Shown one piece after another: positions 1 through 12,790 of a DNA stretch of 64,000 nucleotides; within the stretch, counting starts at the first letter, position 1, and every line of letters starts with the position of its first letter. The stretch is taken from positions 3,658,001-3,722,000 of the forward strand of contig CAUWAG010000006.1 of assembly GCA_963556695.1 (NCBI GenBank), given 5' to 3'. The notes under the pieces are model-generated. The model made no database searches and had not been told where the DNA came from. It saw nothing but the letters and a program-made list of their open reading frames with translations. Made by a program: the position numbers and the translations under genes. This DNA is from Anthostomella pinea (taxonomy: Eukaryota > Ascomycota > Sordariomycetes > Xylariales > Xylariaceae).

Positions 1-3000
1 TGTATGGGCATCACCATATGCTCTATACAGATAGGGGGCGAACAGGGGAGGGGTACGTTCAATATGATACAAGCATGCTATATCCAGACGAAGAGAAGTT
101 TCGCGAGCATCGCAACTATCATATGGTTCTTGGCCGCCTACTAAACATCTAGGTTATATCAACCAGACCATAGTTGACTGACCTTCCACTCACATGATAA
201 ATCAAGCAGACATGACTCAAGGCGTGTCCGAAACACGAATGGACGACAAGTCTCCGACCATCGTCAGCTGACCACGGCTTATACCTGTTTCCTTGTTGGA
301 CGGTTGGTTTAGAGCCAGGAGCCGTCAGCCCAGCTCATCTTGGCCTGTTACCAACAGGAAAGATCCGCTCGACGATGGACAAAACAGTTCCGGCAGCAGC
401 TCGATCTCGGTGTACCCCGTGAGCCTCATGTCTTCCGACTGCTGCGTCCTATCACATTCCAAAGCATCTGGATGAGGTCCAAAAGGGTATACGTTCATAT
501 AACCGCGCTCTTATGCCGTGGCCCCCATTATTCTCGTTCGTTCTTGAAGGAATTGAAATGGCCCATAAGGGCATCTCTTGCCGGGATGTGCATATGCCGT
601 TGTGCCGTTGTGCCGATCTTCCGTAGCACCGCCCGCCGGTGGTTACCTACCCCTTCGTATCGCCCACTGCGACGCTTCGGAGGAAGGTAGGTCAGATCGT
701 GGACAATGTGCAGGTTGCGGCCGAGTCACTTTTCGGCCGTCGCACCTCATCAAACATCGAACATCGTACACGAAGCAAGGGCGGCGCCACGAGAACTCGT
801 GCTGGTGTATCCCACAATGGCATTCGCATGCGAGGTTTGAGTTGCATGGGACCACCACATGCTCTAGGGGTAGGAACGCGAAAGAATGGATGGCCGGGCT
901 TGGCGAGAATCGGATGGAGAGTTAGAACGAAGGGTTCGGGTTCTATCTAACAGGCTCGGAAGCGTAGTTCGGTCCGCTGAACAGGACGCCAGGTTGGTGC
1001 GTCGCCGGCCGACGGACGGTGCAGCTGACGGTGTTTTGCCATGTGGTTTCCCTGAGGCTGGAAGTAGAAGTCTTGACGATTACGATATGGTACCCGGGTC
1101 CTAGCTAAGGCGGTACTACGGACTGCGGAATGAGCAAGCTGTGTGCGAATAGTGGATATATCTAAGTCGCTCCATTAGGAGCCTTCATATTCAGCAGTCA
1201 TGTGCTTGAGCAGAAGCGTGCATTTGCAAGTGTTCGGACACAGCTCAAGGGGCTGACTGTAGTACCAGGCTGCTTGAAGAATAAATCGTTAATGTTATAG
1301 AACGACATCAGTAGCTGGATCTTACCATATCGACGCCTGGGTTTTGCAGTAAGATATAACCATATGTCATTATTCTTCGAAAATAGTAGTTATACTCTGA
1401 GGAGAAACTCACGTAACACCCTCCTCGGTAGATAAGGTCATGAGCACCTCTCCCATCCATCCTCATCTGACCAGCAACGCCCCAGCTATTACAGTCTCCC
1501 GGCCGCACATGACGCCTGCAAGCCACGGAGAAACAACCCCGGACAGCGCCGACAGAGTTTCATAAGCCACGCCGTCCTTGTCCTGGTGGTCGCTTGGGCA
1601 GCGATATAGCACTACCAGTCGCCGAGGAGGATATACAGGTTCGGTGCTGAATAGCTTGCTACGCAGACTTCTAATGTGTCCTATCTGCCTGACCTTGACG
1701 ATCTGTGGCGTTCTATTCTGTTAGACTTTGCGTACCGCACAGGGGCTCTGCTTTTTGTTGCATTTTAGGGCATTTGGGTCTCTTCCCTTGCAGTTGAAGA
1801 GCCTAAGTAATAATAAAATAAATCGACTGACCTTGACGAAGAGAAGAAGCTGTCTCCCGAGGACCAGATGACTGGAAGGCACCAGGGCTCTGGCGAGTGC
1901 ACGAATGAGGCAGTGACGATCAGCATGACGTTATGGCTTGAAGCAGCTTTCAGCTGTACACCTCACGCACGACCTCGTCTGATGTTGAATCATTAGGTTC
2001 TTGCACCTGAAGACGCCCATGAAGATGTCCGATGTTGCGGTGCGACCAGGTGACCCCCTCATAAGGACGCCCTTGTGCCGGTTCGACCGGTGACAACGAT
2101 TACAGGGCCTCACCGTGACCGGCAGTCGACCGGTCGTCACTGCGGCCGTAAGACCTACCTAGGGTATTGTCCACGGGTGCATCTCGACAGCATACTAGGC
2201 AGTTGGCACACCTCAGACCATCCCTCCCGTCGCCTGGGCCGCGCCAAGGAGGTCGCCATGGCGGAGCTCGCCGGTGTCACTACCGCACGTGTTTCTCCTC
2301 CTTCGACTGGGTTCAGGGGTCCAGGGGTCCATGAGGCTTCAGGGGTGTTTGTTCTGAAAGGGGGTTCGCCAAACGGGGTTTCAGCCACACCACGATGATC
2401 GCCAGCAGGGGCCCAACTGCCAGAACCAGCTGACGTCGTTTTCCGCAGCCTCTCGGACCTCGCCGCTCGGCCGTTTGTCGACACCTGCACCTGGACATCA
2501 GAGGCGGGACGGCACTCTACGGCTTCTTTCCCCTAGCCCGAATACGGCGGGAGATGCATCTGTCATCTGTCATGTCTCATGGTTGCCTGCCATATCTGAT
2601 GGCGTCCTCGCGTCAACGCAGCTTGTTCGTTTGCACAGAGTCCGAGACACCATCGCAATCAGAACTCGGAACTGATCAGTGATTGCTCACGCGCGCCCTG
2701 CATAAACTGCAGACAGGTCAACTCATTCGCTGTGGCGCGGTGATCGATGCCCATACTTGACTTCGCCCTCGGAATCGCTGGTGTCTACGCTGGTGACGGA
2801 CAGGCTCAATACCGCCCGAGTTCCTTGTAGCTGGCGGTGTTTTCGATGAAGCTGTCACCCACCACCTGACATGCTTGACTAGATCTAGGTACACTGACTA
2901 TCAGACTATCAGGGTCGAGGCCACTCCAAACCTGAAATAGAACAACGAGAAGAGAGCTCATCCCAGATCACGGGTTTCCCAATTCGACATGTCACATACC

Positions 3001-4152
3001 GCACCAGCCTTCGATTGTGCCGATCAACCAGTGCGTCGGAGCCGCCAAGCCCACCCTTCGGGCCCAACACAAACTGCAGGTCTGCCACCTGCGACCCGGC
3101 GATCCTTACCGAGCCACGAGTCTGCGATCGTACCCAGGATTATGAAGTAGGATTCCGGGTATCCGGCTATCGAGTCGACGTCATTGGGCGTGTATCGGGG
3201 CATTGTCAGCTATTCTTCTATCTCACGACCAACAGCCAACGATGCCCGCCCGCTCACCAATCGAGGTGCCCAAGAGAGTGCTGGAGTTTGCATACGAAGG
3301 AATACAGCATTCCACCGCGGCTCTAGGCTCTGACTGCATACACTCACTGGTTGAATTGTTGGTCGCACATCCAGTGATAGTGACGACTGAAAAAGGTGTG
3401 CCCAGAGTTTGACGAGTCTCGTCCCATCGCGTCTCCCTCTGTCACTTTCTGATCCATCATCCGCCGTTCCTTCAACATTTCCTTCAAAGATGCGGATTCT
3501 GCTAGCTCCAGTGGCAGGCCCGGGCTGTCTCGTTGTGGCTGGAATGGAACACAGAAAACGTGTGTCTCCCATTCTTTCCGCTGGACCCTACCTGTTCTAC
3601 GGCTGTCCCTTCCGAGGACAACCGCTCGCTGTTTCTGCAGACCCAAGTAAGAGTGATTCTCATTACGTTTCGTCGACTGACTGACTGCTTGACGGCGTTC
3701 GGAGGCTTCCTTTGGCTTGGGCCTGGAAGAGAGGCTCAGAGGACAGGCACACAGGGCTGAATTATCCGCGGCCTGGGCCCTACCGTGGCGCAGTCCTCAT
3801 TCTTGCTTCTGGCCCCCGTGTCAGCTATCGGTTTTCCGTACGGACGAGTGCAGGTGAGAATTATCGTGGGTTCGATACACTCCCGCCGCGGGAGCCTCGT
3901 TTGTTCCTCCCGCTGCACGTTGGTCGGTATCCACGAGTGTTTGGGTGGCATTCCGTACGCCATCCTACCGGTAAAGAACGGATTTCTTCGAAAATACGAG
4001 ATGCACGATTTCAACTAAGACACCCATTGGAGGGATGGGTGTGGTGGGGACTGTGCATTGGAATCTCCCTTGCTGTTGTGCATATGGGCTGCACAAACTG
4101 CCGACGCCTCCAGTCGATCGTAGGTACCATATCCCTATCACATTCTAAGCCC

Positions 4153-4183
<31 letters not shown>

Positions 4184-4388
4184 TCCCCCTGCCTGGCCTC
4201 CTCTATATCATCATAGCCTACCCTTGTCAATCCCCGGAGCGACAGAGTAGTGCTCAGTCTCCCCGTTATACTGTCTTGGTAGGGCACCAAGTTTGCCTAG
4301 AGGATACTCTATAAACTCCCATGCCCCGTCATAGAGACTCAGAAATATCCGATCTTGGTCGATCTAATCTCACAAGCTCATCGTCATC
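1..4388. other. Gene-free left flank
   Basis: No open frame in this 4.4 kb has recognisable domains, fungal intron signals or convincing coding character. Short overlapping frames occur on both strands and none dominates. Base composition is balanced, unlike the AT-rich block near 43-49 kb, so this is not obviously RIP-mutated. A long C homopolymer lies near the right end. The stretch could hold regulatory DNA or very decayed sequence, and nothing specific can be claimed. Confidence 0.5.
4154..4182. repeat. Poly-C tract (29 C)
   Basis: An uninterrupted run of 29 cytosines about 200 bp upstream of the disordered-protein gene. Read on the plus strand it creates a proline run in a spurious frame. 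Its length may be inexact because homopolymers are error-prone in sequencing. Confidence 0.9.
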
Positions 4389-5825
4389 ATGGATTTTACC
4401 AGCCCCCTCGAAGCTTCTTCACACCAAATCAATATGGCCATCGGTGCTGGGACAACGGTGCCGGGCGTTGTGAGCGAAGCAGGAACATGGCATGCGAAGA
4501 AATCAAGCCTGGAGACCAATTTCTCCTACCCAAGACTCGTCCATCATGAGTCGAGCGAGAGTCGATCTTCAATAACATCAAATGGCTCCGTGCCTGGAAT
4601 GACAGATTCGTCCGACTCGGATCTGTCCTTCGACGACGACTGCCACTATAATGCATCCGCCAGCGAGCTGTGGGATAGTTTCTGGCCTGAGAGTACACTC
4701 GCTCCCCAGGAGCAGTATCCGGCTGTTCTAAGAGCCTCTGTCCTGAGAGCCTCACGGAGCAGGGACTGCTTCAACGTCATACCGTCGAGGCACCAACCAC
4801 GGGATACAGATGATGATACCATCAGAATAGGTCAATGGGAGCAGTATGTAACCAAGCCCGCTGAACGACCGCATTCTCGCTCTGGATCGCCGTCATCGCC
4901 TCCACGACCAGCCTCCTCCCGAAGAGCACCAGCCCCGGCGGTCTCATACTCGGTCTATCCCAAGCCATCACTATCAGATATCCGCCGCGCTGCCCTCCCA
5001 CCACGAAGTTCATCCCTGAATACGGAGCAGCAGCAGCCTCCGCCTTCGCCACCACGACGAGTCCCATTCCTCAGGACCAGCAAGTCTAGCGTGGCCTTGA
5101 AGTCCAGCATGGCTTTGAAACCCAGCAAATCATCTCACAACCTCCGCCCACTTTACATCGCCCAACCTCGTTTATTGCCCAGCTCCAAGCCCTCTCCATC
5201 TTTCTATCTTGCAGAATCAAAGAGTAGATTGCCGGAGAATAACACTGCTGCTGCCACCAAGTCAGTCCCCGTCTCTCCCGCCTACCCGCCGCCACCCGCT
5301 CCACGGAGCCTTCGGCCTAGCAAGTCGGCCTTCAATATACGGGCCAACAGGCCTACCTATACCCGGCAGAACTCCAGTGGACAACAACACAGCCACATCG
5401 CCCACCAGGCCGCAATACCCCTGACGCCACTCATCCCCTCGACACTGCTGAAGCCGGAAGCAGACTCTTCCCCATCGCGAGCCCCACGCCCACAAGTCGA
5501 GCGCTTCGTGTCCGTCTTCGAGTTCGACTCGGAAGGCGAGTCCGAAGCCGGCGGGGGCGAGAACGGGAACGGCACAACAGGCGGCCTCGCCAAGCGCATC
5601 GCGCGCGGTCTGCACCACCACAAGAAGAAGAGCAGCACGGATCGGAGCCGCCCGGGCCTCGTGCGCGCCAACTCGAGTCCCGGTCCCGTCATCGTCGCCG
5701 CCGTGGATAAGGACAACAGAGAGAAGGTGGTGGGCGAGAAGGAGAGAGATAAGAGCCCCGAAAGAAGTCTGGGCCGCAAGCGAGGTGGGAGCTTGGTTCG
5801 GATCTTCGGCCTTAAGGGTCGCTGA
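4389..5825 (+). CDS. Conserved-type hypothetical protein, intrinsically disordered, Ser/Pro-rich
   Basis: A single uninterrupted exon of 478 codons starting at an ATG preceded by TCATC. I do not recognise a catalytic domain. The protein is rich in Ser, Pro, Arg and Lys. An acidic serine stretch near residues 70-85 (SDSDLSFDDD) is followed by ELWDSFWP. Long Ser/Pro/Arg low-complexity segments occupy the middle. A short ordered-looking motif, RFVSVFEFDSE, lies near residue 375, and the C-terminus is basic (histidine/lysine run around 410, KRGGSLVRIFGLKGR at the end). There is no signal peptide or membrane segment. The composition suggests a phosphorylated scaffold or nuclear/cytoskeletal regulator, which is inference only. 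The long clean frame and proline-rich codon use support a real gene. Confidence 0.8.
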   Translation: MDFTSPLEASSHQINMAIGAGTTVPGVVSEAGTWHAKKSSLETNFSYPRLVHHESSESRSSITSNGSVPGMTDSSDSDLSFDDDCHYNASASELWDSFWPESTLAPQEQYPAVLRASVLRASRSRDCFNVIPSRHQPRDTDDDTIRIGQWEQYVTKPAERPHSRSGSPSSPPRPASSRRAPAPAVSYSVYPKPSLSDIRRAALPPRSSSLNTEQQQPPPSPPRRVPFLRTSKSSVALKSSMALKPSKSSHNLRPLYIAQPRLLPSSKPSPSFYLAESKSRLPENNTAAATKSVPVSPAYPPPPAPRSLRPSKSAFNIRANRPTYTRQNSSGQQHSHIAHQAAIPLTPLIPSTLLKPEADSSPSRAPRPQVERFVSVFEFDSEGESEAGGGENGNGTTGGLAKRIARGLHHHKKKSSTDRSRPGLVRANSSPGPVIVAAVDKDNREKVVGEKERDKSPERSLGRKRGGSLVRIFGLKGR

Positions 5826-7097
5826 GTGAGGGCTTTGCTTTCCCCTCTGTTTGGTGTTTCGACGTCGATGTTTGATGATTCACGAAAAGAAAGATGTGGA
5901 TGTTGATGCTGGCATGTGCTACTACGCCCCCTGACTTCCGCTTACGTTTCCTTTTTTTGTCTATTCTACTGTTTGGCGGGTTCATATTTGGCTTTATATT
6001 ACGGAAAAAAAATACGTTACTGTACGACTTGGATTTTCTTCTGCTGTACTTTGCTTGTTCTCATTTGTACCTGTCCTCGTCAGCTTCATCCTTCCATGTC
6101 TCCAGTCCTTCGTCCTTCCCTCATTCATTCATCATAAAGCATCGGTACGATATGGTACGACACTCACACGACACGACACGGCACGGCACGGAACACGGCC
6201 TACACACATATTGTAAATAGACTACTCAGACGACGTCATCATAGCGAGAAGGAGAATGCCGGTGGGAAAACATCACGATAGGAAGAATGAAGCGGGGAAG
6301 AGGGGCGCAAGAAGAAGAGCGCTCGGAACATTGGACGGGTTGCAAGACCATGGGGGACTATCTACACCAGACACACTGGATGTACAGCATACATGTACCA
6401 ATAGTACCTTATGGAACCAGCCTCAGTGCCACGGAGTGGCTGGAAGGGACAGAACACAGGCACCAGTTCCAGTCCATCTATCTCACTTGTACCCCGTTTC
6501 CCATGACCCGTCTCAGCGGTGCTTTTTGCGAGGGGGCTGGGCTTCTTATGTGTAACGATATCACCACTATCTACCCATGTACCTAGGGTATGTAGCTCAC
6601 GGCCGCAAACAAAACCGGAATGGCAAGCAACATTGAAGCGAGCGAATGAGTAAGCAAACCTGAGCAGAATGGCAAAATGAGCAGATTGAGCAAGCAGATT
6701 GGCGAATGAGCACATTAAGCAACTCAGCACGTTGTCGAACGAATGAGCCGAACAGGACTTCAATCTTTTGATCTGGTTGGTTGCTTGGTACCTACCTACC
6801 TCTGATGGTAGGTATCTCTACCTGTCAACGTTCGGACCGGTGTCGAGTTCAGATAGCACATTGGACAGACGGACGGACCGGACGGACGTACTCTACCTAG
6901 CAGTGAAGTGAGAATGAATGCGGCTTGTTCCACGCGTTGAAGACTCTACTCTGGGTGGAGTGCCTGCCTTAGGTACCTACTGTAGGTTAAGCATGAGTGG
7001 ACAATGGGCTGTGAGTTCAACCTAGTCCTACATACCTACATGTACATTCCAACATAGATTCACGCCTAAGTAGTGTCTGTGTCTGTGTCTCTGTATG

Positions 7098-7156
7098 GGT
7101 CGAGGTCTAGGTCAAGGTCGAGGTCTAGATCAAGGTTGAGGCCTGGGTCAAGATCA
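7098..7156. repeat. Degenerate 12-bp tandem repeat
   Basis: About five imperfect copies of a unit close to GGTCGAGGTCTA, differing mostly by C/T and G/A changes. No function is evident. Confidence 0.75.
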
Positions 7157-7707
7157 ACACGCCATTCTTAAACAGACCACCGTTGATGAAATGTTGAGGT
7201 ATGCTCTGGACCCCTGGAGTGGACTGAAGACGGGTCTAGATGAGCTCGCCCTCGACTTCTGGGGAGGATGGGAGACGGGTCTAGATGCCCTCTCCCTCGT
7301 CAGCCCTGCGATGAGGACAACCTACACATCATATCTCATTGTCACTCACAGCATCACGGTCTATCATGGTGCATATTTGTTGTGCAGACATTCAAGTGTA
7401 GAGCCGAGAATCACGAGAGAGGACAGGGTATGGACAACAGACACCCAACTATTCGATTAGGACGAGTGTCCCATTTGCCCCTTCTCCTGCGTAAGATCTA
7501 TAAACATACTTTCCAAGCATTGCTCGCTCGCCGCCAACCTCGATCGCAGTCTCGTGGGAGCCGTAGCGCGAATAGGTTGGATAATAAGAAGCCGTCCCTG
7601 AGGAGTCTCCCATTCTTTCTCTCGTGGTAACTCCATAGGCCCCATGCAATCATTTTCCCATAGCCCAAAACGAAAACCCAGACACCTAATCAAAAGCAAA
7701 ACCACGA

Positions 7708-7735
7708 CCATAATCCATAATCCATAATCCATAAT
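7708..7735. repeat. (CCATAAT)4 microsatellite
   Basis: Four exact tandem copies of a 7-bp unit, about 150 bp beyond the stop codon of the DUF3433 gene, possibly within its 3' UTR. Confidence 0.85.
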
Positions 7736-7881
7736 GCCGTAAGCCATAACCCATGAATCCGTTAAGTCCATCAAATAATACACATCGTATAAACATCACC
7801 AAGATCATCAAACACATCGTTAAATGCAAAACACATACAGCAGAAGCCAAAGCAAAACACTACGAGGGGACTCAATGTCCC

Positions 7882-10600
7882 CTAGAAGCGCCCAAACAGC
7901 GAGCCGCTCCCGCGCGGCAGCGGCAGCGAGATGACCTGCCCGGCCGCCCTCCGGTCGTACTGGCTCAACTTCCGCTTGTTGACCGTGTACTTGGAGTAGC
8001 GCTTGATGCCGGGCCTCTCGTCGTTGTTGTGGCCGGCGCCGAACGTCCAGCGGCCCTGGCGGTGCCAGTCCTTTCCGCAGTCGAGCTGGGCCCGCAGGTG
8101 GCCGTGGCTCTCGACGCGCTCGAAGTCGAAGGCCGGGTCCGTGCGCAGCTGCTCGTTGCAGCAGAAGCTGAGGATCTCGGCCAGGCAGGTAACGGCGTGC
8201 GGCAGGCGGTACTGGGACCGGAAGGGCACGAAGGAGGCGAGGGCGAAGAGGTACAGGAAGAGGAGCGTGAGGACGATGGCGAAGGCGGGCACGTTTGGGA
8301 ACATGCGGACGACCCCGGATGAGGGGGTCAGTGCCATAAACAACCCTCCGCCGAGCACTGGTAGCAAGATGAAGAGCGGCGATAGGAACGTGATGAATGC
8401 CACACGCCAATGCTTATTCCTGATGGCCTTGTATGTTGACTCCCAGGGCAGACAAGCCGCATAGTCCAGCAAGAGCGAAGTCTCGGCCCGTGAACCCTCA
8501 TCACGCGCTAGCTCACCCCACGGAGCCAGAATCCGCAAGGTGATATCGAGCGACTGAAAGAGGAGGAAGAGGATAAGGCCCAGGAGCGAAGGGAGAAAGG
8601 AGTAGAGGAAGTCGGCAGGTGAGAATGCACCCGTCAGAGGCCCAGCACTGAGACCAGGGAGGAAGCCATGTCTCACATCCGTGGAGCGCACGAACGAGAC
8701 CACAAGTAGCGCGATCAACAGAATGGCCGATGCCACGGCAAAGAGAACGACCTGGCTATCGCGAAAGCACCAAGGGAGATAGCGCCTGGTCAGTACCGCT
8801 CCAGCGTCGGAGGAGACCAGTCGGGATTCCCTCCGGTGCTCAGCCCATTTCTGCTTGTCTAACTTCTCGGCTTCGAGATCCTCCTCGGTTGTAGGCATTC
8901 CAATGCCATAGAATGTGTAGTTGCTCGGCACCTCGGGTGTAAACCAGTACCCAAGTCTTTCAGTGGTGCCATCGAGAGCTCTCCTTATCCCCTTGCGCGT
9001 CGCCACTGACTCCAGTCCCCGGTATTGGGACAATGAGTTGCTCTGCGAGACCAGAAAGATCAGATCTGCGATGGTCCGTAGGTCCCAGTCCTTCATCATG
9101 CCGGTTCTCTTTTGACGCCAGTAGACAAACATGACGAGTACCGACAGAAGCATCGATACGTACAAGGCCACAAGCGTCCACGCCACCCCTTGAACCGTCG
9201 ACCAGGTCCAGGTGCCATCCACCAGGACAACGGTGAAAAGGCCGCTCAAAAGGGGTATCGTAATGTTCATTAGCCACACATTGATTGCGGGTATCCAGAC
9301 GTTCCAAGGGCCGGCAAGTTGCGGCCACAAGAACGATTTGGGGTATAATGGCATGAAAACAGCGTTTCGTCGTTCGCGACGGTCCTCCGAAGCCATGGCC
9401 GAGAAGGGCAGTATCCGAAATGCCGCAGCGACTACACTCTGGGCGTATAGAAGCAGGACAGCCCCGAGTAGCTGCGGCAGGATGCGGAAAAGGAAGTACT
9501 GTCCACCATATATCGTACCGTCGTAAGTCATGAAACCATTGCGGCCAATAGAGTATATCGCGCTGAAAATCAGAGCCGTGATCATCAGTACAAATAACGC
9601 AATCAACAGCAATAGGGATTGCGGTCGTAGAATCCAGGGTTTGTAGGTCAAAGGCGGCGCAAAATGTTGAGCCTTCTCCATGTCGCCCCCTTCACACACG
9701 TCGGGCTGAGCTTGCCAGACATCGACAGTTCTCGGCGGGCTGCGTTCGACGGGCGGGTCCATGTTCCTCTCCATATAATCGAGGGGATCGCCAAGATCAT
9801 CGATATCAAAATCAAATCCGTTCAACTCCTTCCGGCGCTGTCGCCTGGCCTGCAGGTGTTCCTCTGCAGATGGAGACTTGGGAGCCGGAGCAGACAACAC
9901 AAGGCTGTCCGATATGATGCTCGTACTTGTCTCTGGGTGGTGTGTCGGAGCAGGTAGGGCGACATTGGCCTGAGGCTGGGGAAGAAATGGTTCGTCGCTA
10001 TCAGATGACGTGTTTCCAGTCATGCGGTCATCCTCGCGAGGTTTGGTCAACGCGTCCAACGCGTATCGGATATAGGGAACTTCGTCTACTCCGGGTGTGA
10101 CCATACTCGCCGCTCTTGCCAACTCATCTTTGAAGTCCCTGCCGGCAAGGTAGCTTAGAGGGGCAGCCATGAAATGCTGTGGTTGGTCGTTGAAGTGTAC
10201 GGCGGGAGCTGGCCTCATCGGGAGTGTATCATTGTCAAGGGCGACAGGGTAGTGGCCAGAGTATCGGTCGGGCCCGTAGATCTCCTCTTCGGACGGGACT
10301 GAGAGTAGAGTTCGAGCTGGCGGGGGAGTCGGCGCGTAGGGTACGATGGTCTGCTGTGGGGAGGGAGTTGGGAGGTCTGACACCACGCTCTGGTCAGGTT
10401 CCGGGCGCGGGTCGTGGAGAATGGTGACTTGTGAAGCTGTGGTCGGCGGCGAGCTCGCTGAGATGTTGTATGTATAGGTTGGGTATGATGATGATTCTGG
10501 ATAGAAAGAGCAGGATTAGCCAACTGGATCATAGAAAGGGGTAAAAGAGGAAAGACGTACGCTTGGAAGAGTGTTCGCCATGGTGGTAGTTGAAATTCAT
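7882..10600 (-). CDS. DUF3433-family multi-pass membrane protein
   Basis: Two exons: 10600-10561, an intron of 64 bp (10560-10497, donor GTACGT, branch GCTAATCC, acceptor CCAG), then 10496-7882. This gives 884 residues. I chose the ATG at 10600 because the first 13 codons splice in frame onto the long exon, which otherwise would start at GTG. The N-terminal ~300 residues are disordered and Pro/Ser-rich. TM1 is at about 307-330, with further hydrophobic segments around 345-375, 420-445 and 455-480. A cytosolic linker precedes a second set of membrane segments in the C-terminal half. Two similar membrane halves, each followed by a basic tail, match the fungal DUF3433 family, whose function is unknown. 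A plasma-membrane or cell-wall-linked role is inference. Confidence 0.88.
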
Positions 10601-11972
10601 TGTATGTCGTGACATGTAGCAAGGTAGTACTGTTGCTGCGGCCTTCCTCCACTCGACTATCTGGCCAACTGGTTGCACGACGTGAAGAATGTTGCAGATG
10701 CAGCTGCATGATGGAAACAGCGCAGCAGGCGAGCAGTTTTGATGGACAACGGCATAATGTGCGAGGCGGGTGTGCGACGGGGGCAGAATTGGTGATGCTG
10801 GGAACAGGTGGTTGGGTGCTCGCCAGCCACCTCTGGCGAACAAAACACCAAGGAGACGAAACGATGGCTCGATTCCAGACGGACCGGGGCAAAATGGCAC
10901 AGAAGAAGGCCAAAGATGCACTCGACGCAGAGTTAGACTGGCCTACCTATATTATAGCTGTACTTGATTGACTCGAGAGAGAGTCTGGACTGATTGATGC
11001 CCGATGATTCTCGCGACGTGTGCATGTGCAATTGAAGTCGGGTCTCCAATTGGGGTATCCCCGAAGCCGAGGGGCAGGAGCAGGCGCAGGTGCGGCAAGG
11101 CCCGGAGCTAGGACCTACTGCATGCAAGTGGGGGAGCTGGGGGGAGCTTGGGCCACCGTGTTGAATACACGGATGTTGATGGATTCTATTGATTGTGTTC
11201 TTGTTCTGCGTACAGAGATTGATCATCTGTCTTCTTGGTGGGTCAGATGCCCTGTGCGTCTCTGCCCCACTGGAGATCTTCCGGTGTCTATTTCCGGCTC
11301 CCATTCAACACACCGTCTCCGCCCCCAGCTCCTGCTCCAGGTCGCCTTCCAAGGTTGGAACCATTCCCTCCCCTGTCTGCCAACCTTAAACGGTCCTGAC
11401 AATATCCCAGAGTCGAAGAAGGCTGGGGAAGCAGAGCTTTTCATCATTGCGTCAATTCCCAGCACCAAGGCCGTTTCGACTTGTCATCCCAGCAGTGTGG
11501 TTCGCCCCAGCTGGAATGACACGACGAAAACAGTTAGTTCTGTCACCATTGGATCACATCACAGATCAGATATTCCCTGGTCGCCGCTCTTCCCATGGCT
11601 AGGTAGGCCCTGGAGATGCCAACGTCAGGATTGAACAGCGTGCGATGCAGCAAACAAGTGATATCATTCTGGTACCTGTGAGAGCAACAAACTAGACACC
11701 TGATCTGTATCCCAACCGCGCGACTGCTCATTTCCCGCCATCCCCTCATCTGGTCGATGGCCTGGCCTAACAAGCATCATTGCTTCATGCATCCAACGCA
11801 ATGGGCCGTGGGTGTTGATTAAGGCTGTTTTCCCCATCCTGGCAGGCATATGACCGCAAGACGACACCTGTCAGGGGGCTAGAAAGTAGCAGCGCCAGGG
11901 TAAGAACCCCGACCGTGGTAACCCCAGGAAGCAGCGCAGAAGCCGACAAAGGGAATATCTAATGCGTCAACG
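10601..11972. other. Intergenic region between DUF3433 gene and a pseudogene
   Basis: Contains the presumed promoter and leader of the DUF3433 gene (minus strand, reading away to the left). No other gene, RNA or repeat could be supported. Confidence 0.5.
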
Positions 11973-12790
11973 TCAAGACCGAAATCCAAAAACGCCCAAG
12001 AGAGCATGTGCACCGTCCATATCGTTAGGACTTGAATGAGTGCGGTAGGTAACGTCTGGTGCCGGGGGGAAGCTAGTCAGCAGTCTGGGAGCATCGGTCA
12101 GCAAAGCCTTTTCGAAGGGTACCTTTGCGGCAATACCTACTCGGTAGCCCTTGATGTGGTCGCGTTCCCACTTCTATCCGAGCCCCTCGGTATGAATACA
12201 GGCGCCTCCGGATCCAGTTCGAACCTGTGGTCCTTCGGATTGTGCCAGTCCATCATGTCGTGCCAGTCCGCCGAGCACTTCTTATGGTGGCAGGGCACCC
12301 TCAACAAAACAGACTGCCAATCGGTGGTCATGTTCAGCTGCATGTTTCCGCGCTCGTTGTTGAACGGAAGTTCCTTCTCGATTGTCGTCTCTGTTATTTT
12401 GCTGGTCAGCCGAAGCAGGGTATCACAGGGATGGATATTCGAGAGGGAAACAACTCACGTATCACGCATTCCGCCACGAAGCGGGGATCGTTGCACTCCC
12501 AAGGCAGCTTGGACAGGTTGATGCTGATGTAGCAGCGGCCTAGGTTGCGCGGGTACTGCTGGCGGTAGACGAAGAAGCAGTCCGGCTGCAGCTCAAAGGC
12601 TATGAGTTGGAGCGGAACCATTGCTCCAGCCTCTCCACCGGCATCTCGTTGGGGACCTGGTGCAAAAGTCAGCGCTGGCTCATGGGAGTACCGGTACTGG
12701 ATTTGCAGAATGGGGTCCACCTGCATTGTCGAAGACGGTGGCCCAGATCATATTGTGCTGCCAGGTCGGCGGGACTTGGTAGAACGGCAT
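11973..12790 (-). pseudogene. Frameshifted relic of a fungal hypothetical gene
   Basis: Protein-like sequence runs from an ATG at 12790 to a TGA at 11973 but changes frame at least four times. The shifts fall near 12725 (after VFDNA), 12657 (into VPNEMPVERLEQWF), 12603 (into IAFELQPD) and about 12170 (into KWERDHIKGYRVG). A normal intron is also visible at about 12462-12396 (donor GTGAGT, acceptor ACAG). The fragments join into one plausible product of roughly 250 residues, rich in Trp, Cys and His (for example VPCHHKKCSADWHDMMDW). I do not recognise the family. No single-frame or intron model repairs all shifts, because the gaps are only 1-2 nt. Neighbouring genes are clean, so decay is more likely than sequencing error, though error is not excluded. 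Confidence 0.6.

Larger units (their letters stand above)
5826..7881. other. Intergenic region with simple repeats
   Basis: No supported gene. It holds the convergent 3' sides of the disordered-protein gene (+) and the DUF3433 gene (-). Small tandem repeats are visible: ACGACACGGCACGG-type repeats near 6160-6200, degenerate AATGAGCA-type repeats near 6630-6725, a TACCTACC...GGTAGGTA inverted pair near 6790-6815, and the two repeats listed separately. Confidence 0.6.

Noticed and set aside
3712..4314. 200-codon plus-strand frame with a polyproline run
   Set aside because: The frame stays open largely because it crosses the C homopolymer and has no domain or intron support.
10386..10387. GTG at 10386 as start of the DUF3433 protein
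   Set aside because: A spliced ATG exon at 10600-10561 joins in frame with ideal donor, branch and acceptor, so the GTG is internal.
12666..12720. A GT-AG intron (GTCCCG...GCAG, 12775-12721) to explain the first frameshift in the 12-kb relic
   Set aside because: It would remove the well-formed segment PPTWQHNMIWATVFDN, has a poor donor, and leaves the other three frameshifts unexplained.
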